Shown piece by piece: positions 26,849 to 35,144 of a DNA stretch of 64,000 nt (positions are counted from its first letter, which is position 1; each line of letters starts with the position of its first letter). The position numbers were made by a program, and so were the translations under genes. Origin of the DNA: an uncultured Alphaproteobacteria bacterium (lineage in GTDB: Bacteria > Pseudomonadota > Alphaproteobacteria > Rhizobiales > Aestuariivirgaceae); NCBI GenBank assembly GCA_945957365.1, contig CAMFKI010000008.1, positions 1 to 64,000 on the forward strand. The letters are read 5' to 3'. Under the pieces are notes generated by a model. It was not told the DNA's origin. It saw nothing but the letters and a program-made list of their open reading frames with translations, and made no database searches.

Positions 26849-27725
26849 CGGCCGGTGCGCGTCTGAAAATCAGGTCCTTGGCGGCGATCACCGCGCCTAG
26901 AGTGATGAGCAGGCAGGCCGCAAGCACCGGCCAGGTGAAGGCGGCAAAGCCCGCGGCCACGAGCACCAGCGTCGAAAGCAAGGGCGAAGCATAGGAGGCA
27001 GCACCCAGGACCATGATGTCGCCGTGCTTCACGCCATAGTCCCAGGTATAGAAGGCGGCCCCGACCGGCAGCAGGCCCAGGCCGAGAACGGCCAGCCATT
27101 GCGTCGCATCCTGCGGCCACACTGTGGTCTCGAACAGCACGTGGCAAATGGTGGAGAGCAGCGCGGTGATCAGGCAGAAGCCGGCAACGACGTCGGTGGA
27201 CACCTGTCCGAAACGCCGCGACAGCACCGAATAGCCCGACCAGATGAGCGAACACAGGAAGGCAAGCGCATGCCCCGTGGTGAAGCCTTCGGCCAGCGAC
27301 AGACCCTTGCCGCGGGTGATGATCAGAACCGCTCCCGCCAGCCCCAGCACGACTCCGATGACGTGATGGAGCTTCAGCCGCTCGCCCGGCAGGAATGCCG
27401 AGAACACCACGAGAAACAGCGGCCAGAGATAGGCAATCAGGCTGACCTCGACCGCCGGCGCCGCCCGGATGGCGCTGAAATAGACGAAGTGATAGCCAAA
27501 CAGGCCGGCAACGCCGAGCAGCCACACCTGCCAGCTTTGTCGAAGCGCCGCCACTGCACCCTTGCGGAACGGCCAGGTGACAGCTCCCATCAGTCCGCCG
27601 ATGAGAAAGGTCATGGCGGCAAGCTGAAACGGCGGCACCTTGCCGCTGGCAGCGCTCATCAACGCAAGCAGCGCCCACATGAGCACGGCGGTGAAACCAA
27701 TCAGCGTGGCTGACGAGCGGCGCAT
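26841..27725 (-). CDS. DMT superfamily (EamA) transporter
   Basis: The 294-residue inner-membrane protein has about ten hydrophobic helices in two EamA repeats. Features such as WALLALMSAASGKVPPFQ and SLIAYLWPLFLVVFSAFLPG recall YddG-type aromatic amino acid exporters, but the substrate cannot be read from sequence. The ATG at 27725 overlaps the upstream transporter's stop by one base; upstream residues in the same frame are out-of-frame coding of that gene. Confidence 0.88.
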   Translation of the reverse strand: MRRSSATLIGFTAVLMWALLALMSAASGKVPPFQLAAMTFLIGGLMGAVTWPFRKGAVAALRQSWQVWLLGVAGLFGYHFVYFSAIRAAPAVEVSLIAYLWPLFLVVFSAFLPGERLKLHHVIGVVLGLAGAVLIITRGKGLSLAEGFTTGHALAFLCSLIWSGYSVLSRRFGQVSTDVVAGFCLITALLSTICHVLFETTVWPQDATQWLAVLGLGLLPVGAAFYTWDYGVKHGDIMVLGAASYASPLLSTLVLVAAGFAAFTWPVLAACLLITLGAVIAAKDLIFRRAPAVI

Positions 27726-28639
27726 CACAGAGTTCTTGCCCGGCGGCTGCTCAGCCAGCGATCGCCGAAGATCGAGATCAGCACCGCGCTGACGATGATG
27801 AAACCGCCGACGAAGGCCGCATGGGCCGGGACCTCGCCGACCCCCAGCCAACTCCAGAAAGGATTGAGCACGACGTCCAGCATCGCTACCAGCGTGAGCG
27901 TCACCGCAGGAACAGCCTTGGCGCCCTTGGCATACCAGATGAGCGGCACGGAAAGCTGCACGGGGCCCATGAGCGCGAGGAGCAGCACCTCGTGGATGTC
28001 GACCTGAAATCCGCCTGCAGGATGGCCGCCGAACACCCGCCCCAGGATGCCCGCAATGAAAAACGTCGCGAAGCCGCCCACACAGATCGCGGGCACCATG
28101 TCGAAGGCCCGGTAACGCCGCAGCATCATGGTCTGAACTGCAAAGGAGAAGGGGACCAGCAGCGCCACGAGGATGCCGATGATGTTACCTGCGGAAAATC
28201 CGTCCCACGCAATGATGCCAACGCCGACAACCGCCATGAAGGCCGCCGCCCAGGAGGCCAGAGACGGTTTCTCACGCGTGAGCCATGGGCTCAGAATTCC
28301 GGCGAAGATCGGCGACAATGCCCCGATCACAGAAACGGTGGCGGTGCCCGCCAGTGTGAGCGAAGTGACATAGAGCGTCGATCCGGCGGAGAAGAAGCCG
28401 GCGACGATGAGCAGGGCCGGCAGCGGAATGGTGCGGAACTTGGCCAGCGTCTGGTTGCCGTAAATGGCAACGAGATATGCAAGCAGGAACACTGACATCC
28501 AGAAGCCGCGCCAGCAATTGATCTGCCAGCCGTCGAGCCCCGGCAGGAAGCGCACGAACATGCCGGCGAGGCTCCAGCCCACGGTAGCGCCCAGAACGAG
28601 AAGTATTCCCGTTCCATATCCCGGTGTTCCGGCTCGCAT
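27725..28639 (-). CDS. DMT superfamily (EamA) transporter
   Basis: The 304-residue protein has ten predicted membrane helices and two EamA repeats (LGATVGWSLAGMFVRFLP at the start; LVAMLDVVLNPFWSWLGVGE near the end). It forms a two-gene unit with the next EamA gene, coupled by a TGATG overlap. The pair may be two paralogous exporters. Substrate unknown. It is preceded by 128 bases holding a terminator for the upstream gene. Confidence 0.88.
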   Translation of the reverse strand: MRAGTPGYGTGILLVLGATVGWSLAGMFVRFLPGLDGWQINCWRGFWMSVFLLAYLVAIYGNQTLAKFRTIPLPALLIVAGFFSAGSTLYVTSLTLAGTATVSVIGALSPIFAGILSPWLTREKPSLASWAAAFMAVVGVGIIAWDGFSAGNIIGILVALLVPFSFAVQTMMLRRYRAFDMVPAICVGGFATFFIAGILGRVFGGHPAGGFQVDIHEVLLLALMGPVQLSVPLIWYAKGAKAVPAVTLTLVAMLDVVLNPFWSWLGVGEVPAHAAFVGGFIIVSAVLISIFGDRWLSSRRARTL

Positions 28640-28726
28640 GCGTGTCGACTGATTCGCTCCGTTCGGGGTGAAGTCTTGCCTGTCGCAAGGTCATTCCGCA
28701 ACGTTTGCGGATACCGCTTCAAAGAA

Positions 28727-28750
28727 AAGGCCGGGCATGTGCCCGGCCTT
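28727..28750 (-). terminator. Rho-independent terminator after the dimethylglycine dehydrogenase gene
   Basis: A perfect ten-base inverted repeat (AAGGCCGGGC / GCCCGGCCTT) with a four-base loop is followed on the minus strand by TTCTTT. It lies 17 bases past the stop of the minus-strand gene at 28768. Confidence 0.8.
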
Positions 28751-28767
28751 GTCGTAAGTCTTGCGCC

Positions 28768-31284
28768 TCAGGCGCGGAGCGTCTTGTTCTCGGGATCATA
28801 GGGGCTCTCGGGGATTACCGTTGCCTTGAACAGCTTGCCGAGGATCTTGATCTCGAGTTCGGTACCGATGGCCGAATGCTCCGGCTTCACCATGCCCAGG
28901 GCTAGCGACTTGTTCACGCGGAAGCCATAGCCGCCGTTGGTGGCGCGGCCTACGAGCTGGCCATTGCGATAGAGCGGCTCCGAACCACGCGCATCCGAGT
29001 CGCCATCGCCCACGCCATGGACCTCCATGGTCACGAAGTTCCAGCCGAGGCCGCTCTGCTTGGCTTCGACGAGTGCGTCGCGGCCGATGAACTGGCCCTT
29101 GTTGGGATGCACGAAGCGGTCAAGGCCGGACTCATAGGCATTGTACTCGATCGACAATTCGCGCGGCACGAGGCGGTAGCTCTTCTCGATCGACAGCGAG
29201 GACATGGCCTTGATGCCATAGGGGCGGATGTCGAATTCCTTGCCTGCGTCCATCAGCGCATCGAACAGGGCGATCTGCTGCTCGATCGGGTGATGGAATT
29301 CCCAGCCGAGCTCGCCGACGAAGTTCACGCGCAGCGCGTGCGCCGTGCAGTTGCCCACGCTGATCTCCTTGCCCGACAGCCACGGGAAAGCCTCGTTGGA
29401 GAGATCCGCATCGGTCAGCTTCTGCAGCACCTTGCGCGAATTCGGGCCCGCCAGCACGAGCACACCGAAGCGCGTCGTGATGGCGTTGAGCCGCACCGAC
29501 CCGTCGGTTGGGCAGAGCTTGCGCAGATAATCATGGTCGTGGCGCTCATAGGCGCCGGCGGAGACGAGATAGAAACGCCCCGGTGCCCATTCATAGACGG
29601 TGAACTCCGCACGCACGCCGCCGCGCGGGGTGAGCAGATGGCACAGCGCGATGCGGCCCATCTTCTTCGGGATCTTGTTGGCAAGAATGGACTCGAGCCA
29701 CTCGCGTGCGCCCGGACCGGAGACTTCCATCTTCGCAAAGGCGGACATGTCCTGGATGGCGACGTTGTTCATCACATTCCGGCACTCTTCGCCGACGAAG
29801 GGGAAGTAGTTGGAGCGGCGGAACGACCACTTTTCCACGATGCGGCCATCGTCGGTCGCCGGAGCATGGTTGTGGTTGGTGAGCACGTCGGGGCTCGCCA
29901 GCTGTTCCTTTGTGAGGGCATAGCCCTTTGGTGCGAACCAGCCCGGCCGTTCCCAGCCATAGACGGAGCCGAATACGGCGCCCAGGTCCTTCATCCGGTC
30001 GTAGACCGGCGTGCGCTTCAGCGGGCGGGCCGCGGAACGCTCTTCATCCGGGTAATGCGGTGTGAACACATTGGCATAGGCTTCCTCGTTCTTGGTCTTG
30101 AGGTAGCCACGCGTCGCATAGGGGCCGAAGCGGCGCGGGTCCACGCCCATCATGTCGATCGAGGGCTCGCCCTCGACGATCCATTCGGCAAGCTGCCAGC
30201 CGGCACCGCCGGCGGCCGTCACGCCGAAGGAGTGGCCTTCGTTCAGCCAGAAATTCTTCTTGTCCCATGCCGGTCCGATGATCGGCGAACCGTCCGGCGT
30301 ATAGGCGATGGCGCCGTTATAGACCTTCTTGATGCCCACTTCGCCGAAGGCGGGAACGCGGGCGATCGCCGTCTCGATGTGTGGCGCCAGCCGGTCCAGG
30401 TCTTCCTGGAAGAGTTCGTATTCGCTCTGGTCGGAGGGCCCGTCCATGTAGCAGCACGGAGCACCGTGCTCATAGGGCCCGAGCAGCAGCCCGCCGTTTT
30501 CCTCGCGCATGTACCACGACGAATCCGCCTCGCGCAGCACGCCCATCTCCGGCAGGCCCTTGGCCTGGCGTTCCTTGATGAGGGGGTGCGGCTCGGTGAC
30601 GATGTACTGGTGCTCGACCGGGATCACCGGAATGTCGAGGCCCACCATGGCGCCGGTCTTGCGGGCGAAGTTGCCCGATGCGGAAACGACGTGCTCGCAG
30701 GTGATGTCGCCCTGGTCGGTCTTGACCAGCCACTCGCCGTTCGGCTTCTGCTCGATGCCGGTGACCGTGGTGTTGCGATAGATTTCGGCGCCGCGCGAGC
30801 GCGCGCCCTTGGCCATCGCCTGGGTCAAGTCGGCAGGCTGGATGTAGCCGTCGTCGGGGTGCTGGATGGCGCCGAGCAGGCCGTCCGTCTCGCACAGCGG
30901 CCAGATATCCTTGATCTGCTGCGGGGTGAGCACATTGACCTTGATGCCGATCGTCTCGGCGACGCCGGCGTAATACATGAACTCGTCCCAGCGGTCCTTG
31001 GTGCGGGCGAGGCGGATATTGGAGACCTTCTTGAAGCCCACGTGCTGGCCCGTCTCGGCCTCGAGCGAGTCATAGAGCTTGACCGAGTATTTGTGGATCT
31101 GGCCCACCGAGTAGGACAGGTTGAACAGCGGCAGCAGGCCCGCGGCGTGCCAGGTGGAGCCCGACGTCAGCTCCTTCCGCTCGATCAGGACGACGTCGCT
31201 CCAGCCCTTCTTGGCCAGATGATAGAGTGTGCCGACGCCGACCACGCCACCGCCGATGACGACCACGCGCGCATGTGATTTCAT
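28768..31284 (-). CDS. FAD-dependent dimethylglycine/sarcosine dehydrogenase
   Basis: This 838-residue flavoprotein would oxidise N-methyl groups of dimethylglycine or sarcosine and pass the one-carbon unit to folate. The N-terminal half is a DAO-type FAD domain (VVVIGGGVVGVGTLYHLA; SGSTWHAAGLLP near the flavin-linking His). The C-terminal half is GcvT-like: a FAD-dependent oxidoreductase central domain near residue 400 and an aminomethyltransferase domain from about residue 470 (FVGELGWEFHHP, RDALVEAKQSG). Length fits the family. It stands alone; no glycine-betaine genes adjoin it. ATG at 31284 follows a GAGGGA; the open frame extends 20 codons upstream. Confidence 0.88.
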   Translation of the reverse strand: MKSHARVVVIGGGVVGVGTLYHLAKKGWSDVVLIERKELTSGSTWHAAGLLPLFNLSYSVGQIHKYSVKLYDSLEAETGQHVGFKKVSNIRLARTKDRWDEFMYYAGVAETIGIKVNVLTPQQIKDIWPLCETDGLLGAIQHPDDGYIQPADLTQAMAKGARSRGAEIYRNTTVTGIEQKPNGEWLVKTDQGDITCEHVVSASGNFARKTGAMVGLDIPVIPVEHQYIVTEPHPLIKERQAKGLPEMGVLREADSSWYMREENGGLLLGPYEHGAPCCYMDGPSDQSEYELFQEDLDRLAPHIETAIARVPAFGEVGIKKVYNGAIAYTPDGSPIIGPAWDKKNFWLNEGHSFGVTAAGGAGWQLAEWIVEGEPSIDMMGVDPRRFGPYATRGYLKTKNEEAYANVFTPHYPDEERSAARPLKRTPVYDRMKDLGAVFGSVYGWERPGWFAPKGYALTKEQLASPDVLTNHNHAPATDDGRIVEKWSFRRSNYFPFVGEECRNVMNNVAIQDMSAFAKMEVSGPGAREWLESILANKIPKKMGRIALCHLLTPRGGVRAEFTVYEWAPGRFYLVSAGAYERHDHDYLRKLCPTDGSVRLNAITTRFGVLVLAGPNSRKVLQKLTDADLSNEAFPWLSGKEISVGNCTAHALRVNFVGELGWEFHHPIEQQIALFDALMDAGKEFDIRPYGIKAMSSLSIEKSYRLVPRELSIEYNAYESGLDRFVHPNKGQFIGRDALVEAKQSGLGWNFVTMEVHGVGDGDSDARGSEPLYRNGQLVGRATNGGYGFRVNKSLALGMVKPEHSAIGTELEIKILGKLFKATVIPESPYDPENKTLRA

Positions 31285-31387
31285 GGGTAAATCCCTCAAA
31301 GAACCCCGGAATGGATGGGAGGCACAATAGTGAGCCCCATTCAACAGTCGTGAGGTGGAACGACCGGGGCAGGGCGGAATCCGACAC

Positions 31388-31924
31388 TCAGCCGGAGAAA
31401 CCGCCGGCTTTCAGGAAGGCCAGTTCGGCCGGCGTGGAAACCCGTCCAAGCACCGCATTGCGGTGCGGAAAGCGCCCGAACCGGACAATGATGTCGAGGT
31501 GAACCCTCGCCCAGTGAGCCATTTCGGAAAGGCCCATGGTCTGGAACAGCGCCACGCCGCGCTGCTGGGCATCGAGGTCTTCGGCATGCTCGTAAGGCAT
31601 GATCAGCCATCGCGCCTGTGGGGCGGGAAGTTTCTGATGAAAGCCCCGGCCAATCCAGCCCTTCGTCAGGCGCAGCGCCTTGCTATCCGCGGCAAAGGCC
31701 AGTGGGCTGCCCCGGTTGATGTTGCGCGACACCTGGTCGAGCAGGATGACGAGGCCCAGGGCGCCTTCCGGCGTCTCGCCCCAGTGGTCGAATGTACCCC
31801 CGCGTGCTGCCGCGAGCGCGGCGCCGAAACGGACCTTGAGGGCGCCGTCGAAGGCAGCGTCCTTGGCGAACCAGCGGCTTTCGCCCGCTCGTGCCCAAAA
31901 TCCCCACACGTCCAGCGGCGTCAT
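31388..31924 (-). CDS. DUF924 family protein
   Basis: The 178-residue product matches the DUF924 pattern: DVWGFWARAGESRWFAKDAAFD at the start (a WF-K-D motif), LGLVILLDQVSRNINRG, YEHAEDLDAQQRG, and RFGRFPHRNAVLGR. These proteins are all-helical and of unknown function. It overlaps mobB by four bases and shares its transcript. Confidence 0.88.
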   Translation of the reverse strand: MTPLDVWGFWARAGESRWFAKDAAFDGALKVRFGAALAAARGGTFDHWGETPEGALGLVILLDQVSRNINRGSPLAFAADSKALRLTKGWIGRGFHQKLPAPQARWLIMPYEHAEDLDAQQRGVALFQTMGLSEMAHWARVHLDIIVRFGRFPHRNAVLGRVSTPAELAFLKAGGFSG

Positions 31925-32421
31925 GTGAGCCTCATGTGGGTTTCGATGAAGCCGGCGAGCGCTGTCACGTCGTCACGGTCGAATACCGGCACGGGGGCGC
32001 CCGCAATCACACCGTTGGCGGCGATCGCCACCACGGTCGGATCGTCGCCGGCGAGATCGGGATGTGCAAGTTCGGTGTTTCGAACCTCGATCTTGTCATG
32101 CGCGTCGCGCTTGTAGCCTTCGACGATGACGAGATCGCAGGGCGCCAGCTTGGCCAGGATTTCTGCCAAGGATGGCTCCTCTTCGCCGCGCGATTCATGG
32201 ATGATCGCCCAGCGGTGGCGTGACACCACAGCCACTTCGCCGGCCCCTGCCTTGCGATGACGGAAGCTGTCGCGTCCCTCATGATCGATGTCGAACGAAT
32301 GATGCGCGTGCTTGACCGTCGACACGCGGTGGCCACGCCGCGTCAGCTCGCTGACGAGCTTCTCGACGAGCGTGGTCTTTCCTGCATTCTTGAAGCCGGC
32401 GACACCGATCACCTTGTTCAT
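31921..32421 (-). CDS. mobB: Molybdopterin-guanine dinucleotide biosynthesis adaptor MobB
   Basis: MobB is a GTP-binding P-loop protein that helps MobA attach GMP to molybdopterin. The 166-residue product has Walker A GFKNAGKTTLVEKL near residue 10, the TVKHAHHSFDIDHEGRDSFR segment specific to MobB, and DLVIVEGYKRDAHDKIEV. It overlaps mobA by four bases. Confidence 0.94.
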   Translation of the reverse strand: MNKVIGVAGFKNAGKTTLVEKLVSELTRRGHRVSTVKHAHHSFDIDHEGRDSFRHRKAGAGEVAVVSRHRWAIIHESRGEEEPSLAEILAKLAPCDLVIVEGYKRDAHDKIEVRNTELAHPDLAGDDPTVVAIAANGVIAGAPVPVFDRDDVTALAGFIETHMRLT

Positions 32422-33011
32422 AGGCCGAACTCTGCCGCAATCCGCTCAGCTTCCGCAAGCTCCTCAGGCGTGTTGACGTTGAAGAACGGGTCATATGGTT
32501 CGGCAGACCATTCGACCACGGTGGCATCGCACATCCGCGCCCAGTCCTGCAGGCGCGGCAGCTGTGGCGCCTCCATTGCGGCTTCGAGCCTTGGGAGAAG
32601 TGCGGGTGACCACAGGCCCGTGAGATAGTGCTGCTGCCCCGCGGATGCCGCGATCGCGGCGCGCCGGCTTGCGGTTGCCAGGCGCTGCGCCAGATCGGCG
32701 GGAAGGAAGGGAACGTCCGACGGCGCCGTGAGTACGGCATCGAAACCGTTGTCGCGCGCGTGGACCAGAGCGGCATGAAGGCCGGCAAGAGGCGTTCCGG
32801 CACGGCTGTGCACGTCCTCAATGATCGGCAGATCGAGATGTACGAAGCGACCCGTATCACCATTCACGTTGAGTATGGTTTCCAGTGATTGCCCGGCAAG
32901 CGCCGCGGCGATCCGTTCGATAATCGTCCGTCTGCGGATCAATTCCAGGGCTTTCTCCCGCCCCATGCGCGAAGACCGTCCGCCGGCCACGATGACCGCG
33001 CACAGGTTCAT
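32418..33011 (-). CDS. mobA: Molybdenum cofactor guanylyltransferase MobA
   Basis: MobA transfers GMP to molybdopterin to make the bis-MGD or MGD cofactor. The 197-residue product starts with the nucleotidyltransferase signature AVIVAGGRSSRMGREKAL and contains DVHSRAGTPLAGLHAAL, VLTAPSDVPFLPADL and DPFFNVNTPEELAEAE, as in MobA. ATG 33011 is chosen from the signature; it overlaps the MOSC gene stop by four bases. Confidence 0.95.
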   Translation of the reverse strand: MNLCAVIVAGGRSSRMGREKALELIRRRTIIERIAAALAGQSLETILNVNGDTGRFVHLDLPIIEDVHSRAGTPLAGLHAALVHARDNGFDAVLTAPSDVPFLPADLAQRLATASRRAAIAASAGQQHYLTGLWSPALLPRLEAAMEAPQLPRLQDWARMCDATVVEWSAEPYDPFFNVNTPEELAEAERIAAEFGL

Positions 33012-33592
33012 GTGTGGGCGTAGATGCGTTGCGGCGGAATCCAGAGGGTGACGTTGTCGCCGGTGCGGATGACGCCTTCCGCCTCGACCCAGCCCACCAC
33101 GCCCCGCTTGTGCATGGCGGCGGCGACGAAGCCCTTCTTCTGTTCGGGATGATGCCTGGCGATGATGTCGGCCGGGTAGCGGCAGGGATGGTTTTCGGCA
33201 TCGACGACGATCATGGCACCGGAAGGAAATTGCAGTCGCGTCGAAGGCGGCAGCAAGGTGAGGTCGGGGATGCCGCTCAGCACCATGTTGGCCCCCACCC
33301 ATTCAGCCTTCACCGCCGGAATGCCCATGCGGTCGGCAACTTCGGCGAGCTCTTCCGCCGAAAGGATCGAAACCTGGCGGGCGTTTCGCACCTCGGTATT
33401 GCGCTTGTATTGTTTCAGCATGCGGCTGTCGGACTTGCGGGTGAGGCCGCCGTGGCAGTCGCCGGCCATGCCGGTGAACAGGAACTGCGCCTCTGCCACC
33501 TCGTGCTTCTCCAGCCCGGCGTCACGGTCGGGGCTGGCGAGCAGCAGGTCGACATGGCCGGCAAAGCCGAGCTTGGTGAGAAGTTCCGGCAA
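33008..33592 (-). CDS. MOSC domain protein
   Basis: MOSC domains bind a sulfur- or molybdenum-cofactor-related ligand, usually through a conserved Cys, here in NHPCRYPADIIARHHPE. The middle matches the family (GDCHGGLTRKSDSRML, NARQVSILSAEELAEVADRMG). I place the start at the TTG at 33592 because AGGGAG lies eight bases upstream and the remaining protein (194 residues) begins like homologues. An ATG at 33637 would share bases with the divergent tusA start. It leads the MOSC-mobA-mobB-DUF924 operon. Confidence 0.85.
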   Translation of the reverse strand: MPELLTKLGFAGHVDLLLASPDRDAGLEKHEVAEAQFLFTGMAGDCHGGLTRKSDSRMLKQYKRNTEVRNARQVSILSAEELAEVADRMGIPAVKAEWVGANMVLSGIPDLTLLPPSTRLQFPSGAMIVVDAENHPCRYPADIIARHHPEQKKGFVAAAMHKRGVVGWVEAEGVIRTGDNVTLWIPPQRIYAHT

Positions 33593-33635
33593 GGCTGTAT
33601 CTCCCTCGTCTGCGATGCTACCCTCTAGCCCCAGC

Positions 33636-33872
33636 ATGACTGAAAATCATCCCGAAAACACGCTCGACCTGTCGGGCCTGCTCTGCCCGCTTCCCGTCCT
33701 CAAGGCCCGGAAGCGCCTGCAGGCCATGGATCCGGGCGCCATTCTCAAGGTCATTGCCACGGACCCCATGTCCGCCATAGACATGCCCCACTTCTGCAAC
33801 GAGCAGGGTCATGAGCTGCTCGAACAGCAGCACGACGGCCCCGCTCTCATCTTCAGGATCAAACGCAAATGA
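33636..33872 (+). CDS. tusA: TusA-family sulfurtransferase
   Basis: TusA proteins carry persulfide sulfur for tRNA thiolation and molybdenum cofactor enzymes. The 78-residue product has the family core LSGLLCPLPVLKARKRLQ with the acceptor Cys, then DPMSAIDMPHFC. It is divergent from the MOSC gene, which fits a shared sulfur or cofactor role. The stop overlaps the next gene (ATGA). Confidence 0.9.
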   Translation: MTENHPENTLDLSGLLCPLPVLKARKRLQAMDPGAILKVIATDPMSAIDMPHFCNEQGHELLEQQHDGPALIFRIKRK

Positions 33873-34747
33873 GCTTCGATTTCGGCGCATTCAACAACTG
33901 GGGCAGCCTCAAGAAGGTGGCGATCCGCGATGTCGAGCAGGCCTTCATAAGCGACGCGAAGATCGATGCCGAATGGAAGGACCTGAATTTCCATTCCCGC
34001 CCCGACCTCGCCAATGCCCGCGCCGAATACAAGCATGTGGAGGACATCCTCGCTGCAACCGGCGCCGAGGTGATCAAACTTCCGGCTGCCCCCGGCCTGA
34101 CGCTCGATTCGATCTACACCCATGATGCCCTGATCGTGACGCCGCGCGGCCTGGTGAAGCCCCGCATGGGCAAGCCGCAGCGCCGCAAGGAATCCGAGAT
34201 CAATGGCGGGGCGCTCGAATCCCTGGGCTTTCCCATTGCCGGCGAGATCACCGGCGAGGGCAAGGTCGAGGGCGGTGACCTGGTCTGGATCGACCGCTTC
34301 ACGCTTCTGGCCGGCGTCGGCTACCGCACCAATCTCGAAGGCCTGCGCCAGCTGGGCGAACTCGCCGGCCCCGACGTCGAGATCCTGTGGTTCGACATGC
34401 CGCATTACAAGGGCCGTTCGGACGTGTTCCACCTCATGTCCTGTCTCTCGCCGCTGGACCACGATCTGGCCGTCGTCTACCCGCCGCTGATGGCGGCACG
34501 GCAGGTCGAGTTCCTGGAATCACGCGGCATCAAGTTCGTGGAGGTGCCGGCCGAGGAGTTCGACACCATGGGCTGCAACGTGCTGGCGCTCGGCCCGCGC
34601 CACGCCATGATGGTCGAAGGCAATCCCGAGACCGAGCGCCGCATGCGCGCAGCGGGCGTCAAGGTCGAGGTGATCAAGGGCTATGACATCTGCCGCAAGG
34701 GCGAGGGCGGCCCCACCTGCATGACCAGACCGTTGGTGCGCGGCTGA
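33869..34747 (+). CDS. Amidinotransferase/DDAH-superfamily hydrolase
   Basis: The 292-residue product belongs to the guanidino-group-modifying superfamily (arginine deiminase, dimethylarginine dimethylaminohydrolase, citrulline-type hydrolases). Visible catalytic features are the acidic substrate pair in VEGGDLVWID, the His in GRSDVFHLMSCLSPL and the nucleophilic Cys in GGPTCMTRPL. Which guanidino or ureido compound it acts on cannot be read. It is coupled to tusA by an ATGA overlap, an unexplained pairing. A hairpin follows the stop. Confidence 0.85.
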   Translation: MSFDFGAFNNWGSLKKVAIRDVEQAFISDAKIDAEWKDLNFHSRPDLANARAEYKHVEDILAATGAEVIKLPAAPGLTLDSIYTHDALIVTPRGLVKPRMGKPQRRKESEINGGALESLGFPIAGEITGEGKVEGGDLVWIDRFTLLAGVGYRTNLEGLRQLGELAGPDVEILWFDMPHYKGRSDVFHLMSCLSPLDHDLAVVYPPLMAARQVEFLESRGIKFVEVPAEEFDTMGCNVLALGPRHAMMVEGNPETERRMRAAGVKVEVIKGYDICRKGEGGPTCMTRPLVRG

Positions 34748-34754
34748 CGAACCG

Positions 34755-34784
34755 AGGAATGGTCGGGCAAACCCGGCCATTCCT
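34755..34784. terminator. Convergent hairpin terminator
   Basis: Two 13-base arms (AGGAATGGTCGGG and CCCGGCCATTCCT, one G-T wobble) flank a CAAA loop. The hairpin fills the gap between two convergent genes and probably ends both transcripts; no U-tract is evident. Confidence 0.6.
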
Positions 34785-34786
34785 GA

Positions 34787-35137
34787 CTATGCCAGCGATT
34801 CCTGGATCTTCTTGGAAAAGCCCACCGTGACACTGCCATCCTTGTGCTCGATCAGCGGGCGGCGGATCAGTGAAGGGTTCTCCACCGCCAAGGCCACGGC
34901 CTTGGCCTCGGTCAGGTTCGCCGTCTTCTCCGGCGGCAGGCCGCGCCAGGTATAACCGGCGCGATTGATCATCTTCTCCCAGCCGCCCAACGCCTTGGAC
35001 CACTTGGCGACCTGGTCCTTGTTGACCGGATCGTCCTTCACGTCGGTGAAGCTATGCTTGATCTTGTGCTCGTCGAGCCAGTCTGTGGCCTTCTGGCAGG
35101 TGGAGCATTTGGAAAGTCCGTAGAGTTTGAGGGTCAT
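34787..35137 (-). CDS. ArsC/Spx-like thioredoxin-fold reductase
   Basis: The 116-residue product is a single ArsC/YffB/Spx-like domain with the redox CxxC in LSKCSTCQKATDWLDEH, then LGGWEKMINRAG and NPSLIRRPLIEHKDG, which place it in the YffB/Spx-like group rather than true arsenate reductases. It lies seven bases after the CobW gene, on the same strand. Substrate unknown; an arsenic role is not supported. Confidence 0.85.
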   Translation of the reverse strand: MTLKLYGLSKCSTCQKATDWLDEHKIKHSFTDVKDDPVNKDQVAKWSKALGGWEKMINRAGYTWRGLPPEKTANLTEAKAVALAVENPSLIRRPLIEHKDGSVTVGFSKKIQESLA

Positions 35138-35144
35138 CGCACGG

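Noticed and set aside
27726..27851. N-terminal extension of the EamA gene
   Set aside because: It is out-of-frame coding of the overlapping upstream EamA gene; the ATG at 27725 gives the normal topology.
29017..31278. 753-codon open frame on the plus strand
   Set aside because: It is antisense to the full-length dimethylglycine dehydrogenase gene and is an artefact of high GC content at third positions.
34787..35137. Arsenate reductase
   Set aside because: The protein has the Spx/YffB-type CxxC pattern and no arsenic genes adjoin it, so an arsenic role is unsupported.
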